Below, piece after piece: positions 1 to 7,418 of a stretch of 10,403 nucleotides of DNA. The notes beneath the pieces are model-generated. The model did not search any database, was not told where the DNA came from, and saw only the letters and a list, made by a program, of their open reading frames with translations. Numbering within the stretch: position 1 is the stretch's first letter; each line of letters opens with the position of its first letter. This DNA is from an uncultured Bacilli bacterium (GTDB lineage Bacteria > Bacillota_I > Bacilli_A > RF39 > UBA660), in NCBI GenBank assembly GCA_944351345.1, contig CALVPO010000047.1:1-10403 (forward strand), written 5' to 3'. The position numbers were made by a program, and so were the translations under genes.

Positions 1-281
1 ATATAGTTAGAGTAAGCTATACAGTATCACTAAAAGGTGGTAGCAGTAAAGTAAGTGGTGAATATAGCCTAGATGGAAATGATAACATCTTTGAAATAGG
101 AGCTGATAAAACACCAAGATTAACATTAGAGTTTAAAGATAATACAAGTGGCTTTAGCTTAAGTTCAGGCAATACCTATATTATATCAACTCAGTATTGG
201 TATCTAGAGGATGGAGAAGAAGTACTATTAGAAGATAGAATGACAGGAAATACAACATTCACAGCAATACTTAACTTATGA
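1..281 (+). CDS. C-terminal fragment of an FN3-like surface protein (partial at 5' end)
   Basis: The open frame enters from the left edge (first full codon at 3) and ends in TGA at 279-281, giving 92 residues. The fragment is beta-strand rich, with alternating hydrophobic and polar residues and no cysteine. A stretch reading SSGNTYIISTQYWYLEDGEE, followed by a TGNTTFTAIL end, resembles the last strands of a fibronectin type III fold. It resembles a segment in the next gene (LTPNVYYDLSFKYTY, then EGG and a FDNFGIYTEI end), so the two are probably related surface proteins. The next gene begins 14 bases downstream with its own ribosome site, so they are in one operon. The N terminus and any anchor lie outside the window. 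The fold call is by pattern only. Confidence 0.7.
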   Translation, partial: IVRVSYTVSLKGGSSKVSGEYSLDGNDNIFEIGADKTPRLTLEFKDNTSGFSLSSGNTYIISTQYWYLEDGEEVLLEDRMTGNTTFTAILNL

Positions 282-295
282 TCGGAGGAATTTAA

Positions 296-1816
296 ATGAG
301 AAAATATAATAGTAAGACAAAGAAAACAATGATAATAATACTTGTCATATTCGCAGTATTTATTATTATATTTTCTTTATTCTTAAAAAAATATACAGAA
401 GTAAAAAAGACAGCCTATGTAGTAGAACTAGGTTCTATACTATTTGATAATGAACAAAATAAAATAACTACAACAGAAGAAGCAACAATTAAAATAAAAT
501 GGGGAGGTGACTACTACTTAGTATACCAAGATACTAACTATAACTTAGGCAAACACTCAGTAGTCTATAACACTAATAATGGAGATATATCTTTGTATGG
601 CAAATTCTATGAAGTGGAAAAAAGTGGTGATGTTAAAGTCAGAAAAGATGAAACTAAAGTAAGAAGTTCTGTAAACTCTAAATTTTATAAGTTAGAAGAT
701 AGAAAATATTTAATAATTGATAGAACAATAGAAGCAGTAAATTCTTCATTAGTAACAAGCAACTATCTAATGGTAAATCTAGACAAATCTGGAAATGCCA
801 CATTATTAAATGACAAAGTAAGCTTAAAGACAATTACTCCAACAACACTAAGAACGTCAGCTTATACTTTTGATATAGCAAACGAATTATTAAATTTTGG
901 AATAGAAGATATAGACTTAAAAAAGATAATAGGTAGTACTAACGTCTATGATGAAGATACGTATGATTTAAATGCTGAACCGAGTGATGACGAAGATAGT
1001 GAAAGTGAAAATGGAAATGGTGATGGAACAGGAAGTGGATCAGGCCAAGGAGAAGGTACAGGAAATAATAATTCTAATGGTAATGGAAACAATAATATAC
1101 CAGGTACTGGAAGCGGATTAAATGGCAATGGCACAACCCAAGGATCAAATTCTGATTATAATAACAACTATGATAGTGGAATATCAGATAGTACTGTAGA
1201 AGATATAATAAAAGCAACTAGAAACACATCTGTAATAAGAGTATCATCAAACATAAATTCTATATCAGTAGATTATGTAGTATATGACCCAGACAATGAG
1301 TATAAAAGTGTATATGTAGAAATAGAAAATTCTACTAATGGCCAAATAAATACCGTATACCTATCTAAAACAGATACAAATATATTAATAAATAATTTAA
1401 CTCCTAATGTATACTATGATTTATCTTTCAAATACACTTATACAGAAGGAGGCCAAACAAGAGAATACACCTTCGATAATTTTGGTATATACACAGAAAT
1501 CCCTCAAATGAATCTATCAGTATCAAAAATAGTTAATAATAGATTGTACTATACTATTAATTTAGACGATAGTTATAACATAGTAGGTGGAGCCCTAAAC
1601 CTTTTAGTAAATGGCCAAATAGTAAAAAGTACTAGTATTTCCACAAAAGGAAATACTAACATAATAACAGGAGATGATTGCTATTTCGACCTATCAGATT
1701 TAAACCTAAAAAAAAGTGATGATTCAACCCAAACAATAATAACAGTAAGACTAACATCTCTAAGCTTTAATACCTATACGATCAATCCAAACATATCATA
1801 TAGGTTCAAGTATTAG
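296..1816 (+). CDS. Membrane-anchored surface protein with Gly/Asn/Ser linker and FN3-like domains
   Basis: 506 residues, function not recognised. A short Lys/Arg-rich cytoplasmic tail (1-10) and one hydrophobic span (about 11-30) suggest an N-in, C-out bitopic protein with no clear signal-peptidase site. Residues about 38-225 form a beta-rich ectodomain with motifs such as FYKLEDRKYLIIDRTIE and VNLDKSGNATLLND. Residues about 228-297 are a low-complexity acidic then Gly/Asn/Ser-rich linker (DDEDSESENGNGDGTGSGSG and onward). Residues about 300-405 look like an FN3-type domain (NLTPNVYYDLSFKYTY), followed by a second beta domain to the end. The start is supported by GGAGG at 284-288. It lies between an FN3-like gene and two more single-span proteins, so it is probably part of a surface complex. 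An adhesin or scaffold role is inference. Confidence 0.85.
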   Translation: MRKYNSKTKKTMIIILVIFAVFIIIFSLFLKKYTEVKKTAYVVELGSILFDNEQNKITTTEEATIKIKWGGDYYLVYQDTNYNLGKHSVVYNTNNGDISLYGKFYEVEKSGDVKVRKDETKVRSSVNSKFYKLEDRKYLIIDRTIEAVNSSLVTSNYLMVNLDKSGNATLLNDKVSLKTITPTTLRTSAYTFDIANELLNFGIEDIDLKKIIGSTNVYDEDTYDLNAEPSDDEDSESENGNGDGTGSGSGQGEGTGNNNSNGNGNNNIPGTGSGLNGNGTTQGSNSDYNNNYDSGISDSTVEDIIKATRNTSVIRVSSNINSISVDYVVYDPDNEYKSVYVEIENSTNGQINTVYLSKTDTNILINNLTPNVYYDLSFKYTYTEGGQTREYTFDNFGIYTEIPQMNLSVSKIVNNRLYYTINLDDSYNIVGGALNLLVNGQIVKSTSISTKGNTNIITGDDCYFDLSDLNLKKSDDSTQTIITVRLTSLSFNTYTINPNISYRFKY

Positions 1817-1825
1817 GAGGAAATT

Positions 1826-2572
1826 ATGAAAACAAAAGATAAAATAATAAATTTTTTCAAAGAAAACTACAAATTAATCATTCCTATATTGTTACTATTA
1901 GTTATCTTTATAGCCTTTATAATATATTATAAAGTATCAATATTAGATAACTACAGAGAATATAAAGATGAAAAAGTATATCAATACTTTTTCAATCAAA
2001 AATATGAGTATAAAGCTAGTATAGGTTTTAATCGTAAACAAGAAGTAGTAGAATTTAAAACAAAAGATTATGACATTAACTTTGATTCAACCCCAATTTA
2101 TTATCAAAAACAAAATAAAGTAATATTTCCCTCCAATATGAGTGTTGTAATGCCAACTCTAAATTGCTCAGAATATTTACTTGCTAAATATTCTCTATTA
2201 CAAAAAAACAAAGGAAATTATATCTTAAAAACAGAGGATTATGAAGGTAAATTAGGACATTATTTCCTATATGATGGTAATAATTTATATTTCTTCTTAG
2301 ATGAAGTAACATTAACAATAGGAGATGATACTATAAAACTTAGTCCTTTATCATATGTTATAGCAGATACAGAAAAATCATCTATATCATATTATGACAA
2401 AGAAAATGATACTGCTAAAACAATAGAAACACTAAATACTGATTCAGTAGTAGAAACAGAATACTATAAAATATACATAAGTATAGATCAAATAGATTAT
2501 TATGGGGAAGATGTTATATTAACATCAAAAATAGATGAATTAAATCCCATAAAGATGAAAGAAAATAATTAA
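1826..2572 (+). CDS. Single-span membrane-anchored extracellular protein, unknown function
   Basis: 248 residues, family not recognised. A basic N-terminal tail (KTKDKIINFFKENYK) precedes one hydrophobic span (about 17-36). About 210 residues of mixed, beta-rich, Tyr-rich sequence follow, which would lie outside the cell. There is a single cysteine, in the motif TLNCSEYLLAK. No catalytic motif, lipobox or sortase signal is visible. The ATG is preceded by AGGAGG that overlaps the stop of the upstream gene, and the gap is only nine bases, so the genes are probably translated together. The topology matches the 506-residue neighbour and the interrupted gene downstream, suggesting a set of structurally parallel bitopic proteins. 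Function is unknown; a complex with its neighbours is inferred from operon position only. Confidence 0.85.
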   Translation: MKTKDKIINFFKENYKLIIPILLLLVIFIAFIIYYKVSILDNYREYKDEKVYQYFFNQKYEYKASIGFNRKQEVVEFKTKDYDINFDSTPIYYQKQNKVIFPSNMSVVMPTLNCSEYLLAKYSLLQKNKGNYILKTEDYEGKLGHYFLYDGNNLYFFLDEVTLTIGDDTIKLSPLSYVIADTEKSSISYYDKENDTAKTIETLNTDSVVETEYYKIYISIDQIDYYGEDVILTSKIDELNPIKMKENN

Positions 2573-2595
2573 AATTAAGAGTATAGGAGTAAATT

Positions 2596-3219
2596 ATGAA
2601 TGAAAATAATAATCAAAATATAACTAAAGAAAATACTACATCACAAAAGTAAAAATTTAATACTAAAAAAATAATAGTAATAATTATAATAGTAGTACTA
2701 TTAATAATAATCATTCCAATAGTAGCAGTATTTTTATTATCATTTAATGCTGTAGCAAAAACCCTAATCAATAGTAAAAGAGCTACTTTACAAGATACAG
2801 CAAATTATACTGCTCAATTATTTAATACTAAATATACAGAATGTCTAATTGATGATACTACAAATGATGTATACAGAGAAGTTTTAGGAGCAGGTTCTGG
2901 ATATGATTTTACTAAACCAGGAGCATACGAAATATCTGATTCACTTACAGATGAATTATCTATAGTCCCAAATAGCTATAAATTAGGCTATAGTAACGAT
3001 GAAGTAAATTCTAATAATATAACAAAATCAATTGTAATATTTGATGGAAGTACTCAAGTTGTATGTTTAGTAACAAACCCAAATAGTGACTATTATGTGG
3101 AAAATAACAAAAATAATTCAGTAACCATTAATTCTACAACATATACATTCAAATCAACAGAAGGGGATGAAAATGATATTATGTGGGCTTGTAGTAATGA
3201 TAAAAACAGTTGGGAATAA
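2596..3219 (+). pseudogene. Single-span anchored surface protein gene interrupted by an in-frame TAA
   Basis: The ATG at 2596 has a good ribosome site (AGGAG, 2585-2589) but runs only 18 codons to TAA at 2650-2652. The same frame then stays open to TAA at 3217-3219. Read through, it would make 206 residues with the neighbours' architecture: a polar N terminus, a basic KFNTKK, a long hydrophobic span (about residues 25-45) and an extracellular part with three cysteines (TECLID, VVCLVT, MWACSND). There is no in-frame ATG soon after the stop, so restart would need a non-standard codon and no ribosome site is evident. One base change in CAA, GAA or AAA would explain the stop; an indel would not, because the frame is kept. 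It is a recent nonsense mutation, an assembly error, or less likely readthrough. Function unknown. Confidence 0.75.
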
Positions 3220-3249
3220 AAAGTATTATAAAACTAAAAATAGCAATTT

Positions 3250-3275
3250 AGGAGCCAATTTTAGACTCCTTTTTT
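3250..3275 (+). terminator. Rho-independent terminator of the surface-protein operon
   Basis: AGGAG (3250-3254) pairs with CTCCT (3266-3270), with one mismatch and then a C-G pair inside, and a run of T follows (3270-3275). It sits 30 bases after the stop of the interrupted gene and directly before the next promoter, so it separates the surface-protein unit from the ATPase operon. The stem is short, so readthrough is possible. Confidence 0.7.
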
Positions 3276-3277
3276 CG

Positions 3278-3306
3278 TTGACAATAAACGGAATATTTGC
3301 TATACT
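3278..3306 (+). promoter_or_regulatory. Near-consensus housekeeping promoter of the ATPase operon
   Basis: A perfect -35 TTGACA (3278-3283), a 17-base spacer and -10 TATACT (3301-3306), with TG one base before the -10 (TGC-TATACT, an extended -10). Transcription would start near 3313, giving a leader of about 45 bases before the GTG start at 3357. It looks strong and constitutive; no operator palindrome is evident around it. Confidence 0.85.
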
Positions 3307-3356
3307 TTTAATAGAATATGGAGTAGTCCATAATATTAGAGAAAGGTAGTGATTTT

Positions 3357-3602
3357 GTGGAAACAGTAGAAGCTGCAATTGCAACAAGTATTGGAATTAT
3401 GCTAGGTCTAGCTTTCCTTGGACTTGGAATTGGAGTAGGATTACTAGGAGGAAGAGTAGCAGAGGCCGTTGGAAGAAACCCTGAGACTAAAAATGATGTA
3501 GTACATTCTATAATGACAATATTAATAATTACATCAGTATTTTTATTATTCTTATTCTTATTCTGTTTCTTCTTATTATTCTATAATCCATTAATTTCTT
3601 GA
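3357..3602 (+). CDS. F-type ATPase c-like proteolipid lacking the ion-binding carboxylate
   Basis: 81 residues, two hydrophobic helices. Helix 1 has the glycine-rich rotor-ring pattern (GLGIGVGLLGGRVAEAVGRNPE, residues about 22-43), and the R40-N-P polar loop is the classic c-subunit loop. Helix 2 (about 52-75) ends in LLFYNP, like the YANP end of some c subunits. In E. coli c the essential Asp61 lies 20 residues after the loop Arg41; here that position (R40 + 20) is Ser60, and helix 2 has no Asp or Glu at all. Start is GTG with an upstream AGGTAGTGA-like ribosome site (about 3344-3352). It is the first gene of the ATPase operon. It probably still forms a membrane ring bound to gamma/epsilon, but proton or sodium transport through it looks impossible. 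Not assigned atpE for this reason. Confidence 0.88.
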   Translation: METVEAAIATSIGIMLGLAFLGLGIGVGLLGGRVAEAVGRNPETKNDVVHSIMTILIITSVFLLFLFLFCFFLLFYNPLIS

Positions 3603-3615
3603 TAATATATAGCTA

Positions 3616-4380
3616 ATGATATACTTATTTATAATAGCATGTTGTGTAATTTGTCTACTTGTCTTTTTTATGTTTTTAATATTAAGAAAAACAGTAAAAA
3701 AAATAAATACCCAAACAAAATTATACTTTGTAGACAAATCCCAAGAATATGACTATCTAATAAACGAAAAATTAGATAAATTAAATAAATTAAATGAAGA
3801 AATAAAGGAAAAAGAATTAAACAAGGAAGAAAATGAACAAGAAAAAAACAAGAATAATTATGAATTTGACTACAATATTATTAATTTACTAAATAATACA
3901 GAATATCAAGATAAAAATATATTTGAATTAAATAAAAAAATAGATGAAAAATTCAACATAGACTACGTATCTTTAATTAACAAATTTTTAATGATAACAG
4001 ATAATAATAATCAATATGATTTTTGTAAGAAGCTAAAAGATAAATTTACTAGTGACGTAATTTATTCATTAAGAATATTATCTAACCTAGAATTAGATAA
4101 AAAAATTAAAGATATGCTAACAGAAGAAGAATATAAAATATACAATTTATATAAAGAAGTAAATTCTAATAGTAATATTGATGGCTTTATAGATTATTTG
4201 AATGAACTTATAGACTTAAATAATCCTAATATTATAGTTTATGTAGGAGATAAGTCAGAAAATTATGATTATTTAAGTAAATATGTCAAAACAATTTATT
4301 CTGCTGATATTTACAAAGGAATAAAAATAAAGTATCAAAATAAAATATACGATTATAGTTTAAATGAAAGGAATGTATAG
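3616..4380 (+). CDS. Peripheral-stalk (stator) subunit, b/delta or E-like fusion
   Basis: 254 residues. An N-terminal membrane span (about 2-23) is followed by a basic patch, then a charged Lys/Glu helix likely to be coiled coil (about 47-80). A mostly helical middle and a small alpha/beta end follow (about 204-250: NIIVYVGD, then IYKGIKIKYQNKIYDYSL). The end resembles the C terminus shared by F-type delta, A/V-type E and FliH stator proteins, where a GGi-x-v strand is followed by a d-x-s turn. The operon has no separate b or delta gene, so this one protein probably anchors F1 to the membrane and holds it still. The start is 13 bases after the c-like stop and has no clear ribosome site, suggesting coupled, lower translation. 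The stator assignment rests on pattern and position; the exact homology is uncertain. Confidence 0.65.
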   Translation: MIYLFIIACCVICLLVFFMFLILRKTVKKINTQTKLYFVDKSQEYDYLINEKLDKLNKLNEEIKEKELNKEENEQEKNKNNYEFDYNIINLLNNTEYQDKNIFELNKKIDEKFNIDYVSLINKFLMITDNNNQYDFCKKLKDKFTSDVIYSLRILSNLELDKKIKDMLTEEEYKIYNLYKEVNSNSNIDGFIDYLNELIDLNNPNIIVYVGDKSENYDYLSKYVKTIYSADIYKGIKIKYQNKIYDYSLNERNV

Positions 4381-4381
4381 C

Positions 4382-5806
4382 ATGAATGATAAGTTTAATG
4401 ATAATATAGATAAAGCTATTTCAAATATAGAAAATAATGAAAATATATATCCTACAGGAAGAGTAGTAAAAGTAAATAAATATAATATCGAAGTAACTGG
4501 ATTAAATGATGTAGCTTTCTATGAAGCTGTTGTTGTTTCTAATAAAGCTAGTGGCTATGTAATGGGAATATATCCCAATAAAGTAGTAATATCGTTAGTA
4601 AATATAGACGAAGACATAGTACCAGGAGATTTAGTATATGCTCTAAAAAAAGAATTTAAGTGTCAATTTAGCATGGACTCTATGGGTAAAGTCATAGATA
4701 TATTTGGAAACGACTTAATAGCAGGCAAAAAATTTGAAAAAATTGTTGATATAAGCATAGAGAATAAAACTATTCCAATTATGGATAGAGCAGCAGTAAA
4801 AAGAGAATTATTAACAGGTATATCTGGAATAGATTTAATGTATCCAATAGGAAAAGGACAAAGACAATTAATAATAGGAGATAAAAAAACTGGTAAAACT
4901 CAAATAGCGTTGGATACAATAGTAAACCAAAAAGGAAAAAGAGTAATTTGTATCTATGTAGCTATAGGAAAAACTAAAAAAGAAGTTAAAGACATATATT
5001 TTGAGTTAACCAAAAGAGGAGCAGCTAGTTATACTATAATTATAGCCTCATTCAATGATGAATTACCAACTAGAACATACTTAACACCATATGTAGCAAC
5101 ATCTATAGCTGAATCATTCATGATGCAAAAATATGATGTTTTAGTAGTATTCGATGACCTAAAAAAACATGCCGATGTTTATCGTGAAATAAGCCTTATG
5201 AGCAAAAAAACACCAGGTCGTGATGCTTATCCATCAGATATATTCTATACTCATTCTAGATTACTAGAAAAAGGTGCTCAACACATAAATGGTGGTTCTG
5301 TATCCATGTTTCCAATAGTAGAAACAAAAAGTTCTGATATAACTGACTATATATCAACAAACATTATTTCAATCTGTGATGGCCAACTCGTATTATCATC
5401 AAAAAATTTCGCCAAAGGTGAAAAACCAGCCATTGATTATGGATTATCAGTATCAAGGCTAGGTGGAAATGTTCAAACTCCAGATATGAAAAAAGTTGGT
5501 AGCAAACTAAGAAGAGAACTATTATCTTACCTAGAAGTAAGAGAAGTTTACGAACTTGCCAACATAGATGAAATGAGTAAAGAACTTCAAAAGAAAATGA
5601 AAGATGGAAAAGTAATGCTAAACAAATTAAAACAATATAAGTTTAGTCCTAAATCAAAAGAAGAAATGCTTAAAGACTTTGAATTCTTATTTACAAGCGA
5701 AGAAAAAACTACTGAACAAAATAACAATAATAATAAAAATACAAAAGAAGAAAATAAAACGCCAAAAGAACAACCAAAAGAAGAAACTAGTGAAAAAAAT
5801 GTTTAG
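4382..5806 (+). CDS. atpA-like: F1-like ATPase alpha subunit
   Basis: 474 residues from the ATG at 4382, slightly short of the usual about 500. This start is chosen because AAAGGA (4367-4372) lies nine bases upstream; an in-frame ATG at 4364 would overlap the previous gene and has no ribosome site. Domains are an N-terminal beta barrel, a nucleotide domain with Walker A GDKKTGKT (166-173, Lys172), the DDLKKHADVYREISL and GRDAYPSDIFYTHSRLLEK motifs, and a helical C domain. The arginine finger that completes the catalytic site on beta is present in SVSRLGG (Arg359). The last about 35 residues are a disordered Asn/Lys/Glu-rich tail not seen in typical alpha subunits. It forms the alpha3beta3 ring with the next gene. 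The N-terminal helix that normally binds delta is short. Confidence 0.95.
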   Translation: MNDKFNDNIDKAISNIENNENIYPTGRVVKVNKYNIEVTGLNDVAFYEAVVVSNKASGYVMGIYPNKVVISLVNIDEDIVPGDLVYALKKEFKCQFSMDSMGKVIDIFGNDLIAGKKFEKIVDISIENKTIPIMDRAAVKRELLTGISGIDLMYPIGKGQRQLIIGDKKTGKTQIALDTIVNQKGKRVICIYVAIGKTKKEVKDIYFELTKRGAASYTIIIASFNDELPTRTYLTPYVATSIAESFMMQKYDVLVVFDDLKKHADVYREISLMSKKTPGRDAYPSDIFYTHSRLLEKGAQHINGGSVSMFPIVETKSSDITDYISTNIISICDGQLVLSSKNFAKGEKPAIDYGLSVSRLGGNVQTPDMKKVGSKLRRELLSYLEVREVYELANIDEMSKELQKKMKDGKVMLNKLKQYKFSPKSKEEMLKDFEFLFTSEEKTTEQNNNNNKNTKEENKTPKEQPKEETSEKNV

Positions 5807-5821
5807 ACGAGGTGAGATAAA

Positions 5822-7171
5822 ATGGTAGTTGGAAAAATTATATCTATTTTTGATATTAGTATTGAAGTTATACTAAATGGTAACAATATTAAAGTAGGTG
5901 ACATCTTAGAAGTAGAAGGAGATTCAAATTATAGATTTGAAGTAGTAGAAATAAGTAATACTAGTGCTATATGTATCAGCCTCGAAACAACCAGAGGACT
6001 GAAAAAAGGTGCATCAGTTACACTAGTCTCAAGTGGTATATACGTAGAATATTCTGATAATGTACTAGGAAGAGTCTTTAACTCATACGGTTCAGTAATA
6101 GATAAAAAAGAATTCAATAGTATAACAACCAAAAGAGTAGATCATCCTACAACTACACTAAAAGAATTAAATATAGAATCAGAAATATTATGGACAGGTA
6201 TAAAAGTAATAGACTTTTTTGCACCATTACAAAAAGGATTTAAAATGGGATTACTAGGAGGAGCAGGAGTAGGAAAAACAGTTCTAATAAAAGAAATAAT
6301 TCACAATGTATACACATCTCTAAATTCAAATGCCGTATTTATAGGAATAGGAGAACGTTCAAGAGAAGGACAAGAACTATATTCCGAAATGAAAGAATCA
6401 AACTTATTAGATAAAATGTCGATGGTATATGGACAAATGGGAGATAACCCAGTCTCAAGAAGTAAAGCCATATACTCAGGATTAACAATTTCTGAATATC
6501 TTCGTGACGAGAAAAAACAAGATGTATTATTATTTATAGACAACATATACCGATTTATCCAAGCAAAAGCCGAAATAGCTACAGAATTAAAACAAATTCT
6601 TATAGGAAACGGTTATCCAGCAGATATGGCCAGCGAAATGAGTAAAATAGAAGAAAGAATTAATTCTAACCAAAATGGTTCAATTACTTCTGTCCAAGCC
6701 ATATATATACCAGCTGACGATCTAACAGATGAATCAGTACAAACAATTATGTCTTATATGGACGGGCAAATAGTACTAGATAGAAAAATAGCCGAACTAG
6801 GCATATATCCAGCCATTAACGTATTTAATTCCACAAGTAAACTAATTGACGTAGAAAAAATAGGTGAAAGACATTATAATTTAGTAGAACAAGTCCTAAA
6901 AACCTTAACAAGATATAATGAACTAGAAGAAATTATAACAGTGCTTGGTATAGAAGAATTATCAGAAGAAGATAAAGGCATTTTTTATAGAGCTCGTAAA
7001 TTAAGAAATTACTTCTCTCAACCAATGTTTGTAGCCGAAGCATATACTGGTATTCCAGGCCAATTCGTTAAAATAGAAGATATTCTTATAGATGTTGAAA
7101 ATATACTATCAGGAAAATATGACGACATAGATGAAAGTAAATTCTTATTCATAGGAAAATATCATGAATGA
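5822..7171 (+). CDS. atpD-like: F1-like ATPase beta subunit (catalytic)
   Basis: 449 residues, a little shorter than usual (about 460-470). Catalytic features are intact: Walker A GGAGVGKT (146-153, Lys152), GERSREG (177-183) with the catalytic Glu178, VLLFIDNIYRF as Walker B, SITSVQAIYIPADDLTD, and AELGIYPA. The torque loop reads EELSEED (378-384) in place of DELSEED. It should therefore hydrolyse ATP and turn gamma. The ribosome site is GAGGTGA (5809-5815), 15 bases after alpha ends. Beta directly follows alpha, whereas standard F-type operons place gamma between them; gamma here comes three genes later. The C terminus overlaps the epsilon start by eight bases. Catalytic identity is secure; the direction of work (hydrolysis rather than synthesis) is inferred from the altered proteolipid. 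Confidence 0.96.
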   Translation: MVVGKIISIFDISIEVILNGNNIKVGDILEVEGDSNYRFEVVEISNTSAICISLETTRGLKKGASVTLVSSGIYVEYSDNVLGRVFNSYGSVIDKKEFNSITTKRVDHPTTTLKELNIESEILWTGIKVIDFFAPLQKGFKMGLLGGAGVGKTVLIKEIIHNVYTSLNSNAVFIGIGERSREGQELYSEMKESNLLDKMSMVYGQMGDNPVSRSKAIYSGLTISEYLRDEKKQDVLLFIDNIYRFIQAKAEIATELKQILIGNGYPADMASEMSKIEERINSNQNGSITSVQAIYIPADDLTDESVQTIMSYMDGQIVLDRKIAELGIYPAINVFNSTSKLIDVEKIGERHYNLVEQVLKTLTRYNELEEIITVLGIEELSEEDKGIFYRARKLRNYFSQPMFVAEAYTGIPGQFVKIEDILIDVENILSGKYDDIDESKFLFIGKYHE

Positions 7172-7415
7172 TAGTGGAATAAAAGTAAGAATCTTCAATA
7201 TGGATGAAGGCCTAACAGAATATGAAAATATCAAAAGTATAAGAATAATAAGTAGAGATTACAATTTATTAATAATGAAAGATTATATGCCAATAATAGG
7301 AGAAATAGTAGGAAGTGTAGATATAACAGGAGAAGATACAAATTTATCATATAAACAAATAAAAGCATTTTACATGAATCATGATAATGTATTCAACTTA
7401 ATGATAGAGGAGTAA
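7164..7415 (+). CDS. atpC-like: F1-like ATPase epsilon subunit, N-terminal domain only
   Basis: 83 residues. It matches the beta-sandwich domain of epsilon: the segment LLIMKDYMPIIGEIVGSVDI corresponds to the family's GILPgHaPli-x-x-ik-x-G-x-v-x-i pattern. The usual protein is about 130-140 residues and carries a C-terminal helical hairpin that can inhibit ATP hydrolysis; that part is absent here. The gene begins inside the end of beta (ATG 7164, beta TGA 7169-7171), with AGGA at 7153-7156, so translation is probably coupled. It would sit at the foot of gamma, touching the proteolipid ring. Losing the inhibitory hairpin fits a one-way ATP-consuming motor, though short epsilons also occur in ordinary synthases. 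Sequence similarity is modest; position strongly supports the call. Confidence 0.8.
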   Translation: MNDSGIKVRIFNMDEGLTEYENIKSIRIISRDYNLLIMKDYMPIIGEIVGSVDITGEDTNLSYKQIKAFYMNHDNVFNLMIEE

Positions 7416-7418
7416 TTT

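Noticed and set aside
946..1134. Minus-strand open frame rich in Pro, Leu and Ser
   Set aside because: It is the antisense of the Gly/Asn/Ser linker in the 506-residue gene; no ribosome site, and its composition follows from the linker codons.
3167..3349. 60-residue plus-strand frame after the interrupted gene
   Set aside because: It overlaps the end of the interrupted gene in another frame and runs through the terminator and the promoter; translation of those elements is not plausible.
4364..4381. Earlier ATG at 4364 as start of alpha
   Set aside because: It overlaps the stator gene, contains the AAAGGA ribosome site within its own first codons, and adds six residues unlike the family; ATG 4382 is correctly spaced.
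5929..6546. Two minus-strand open frames inside beta
   Set aside because: They lie wholly antisense to the highly conserved beta subunit and show no domain or ribosome site.
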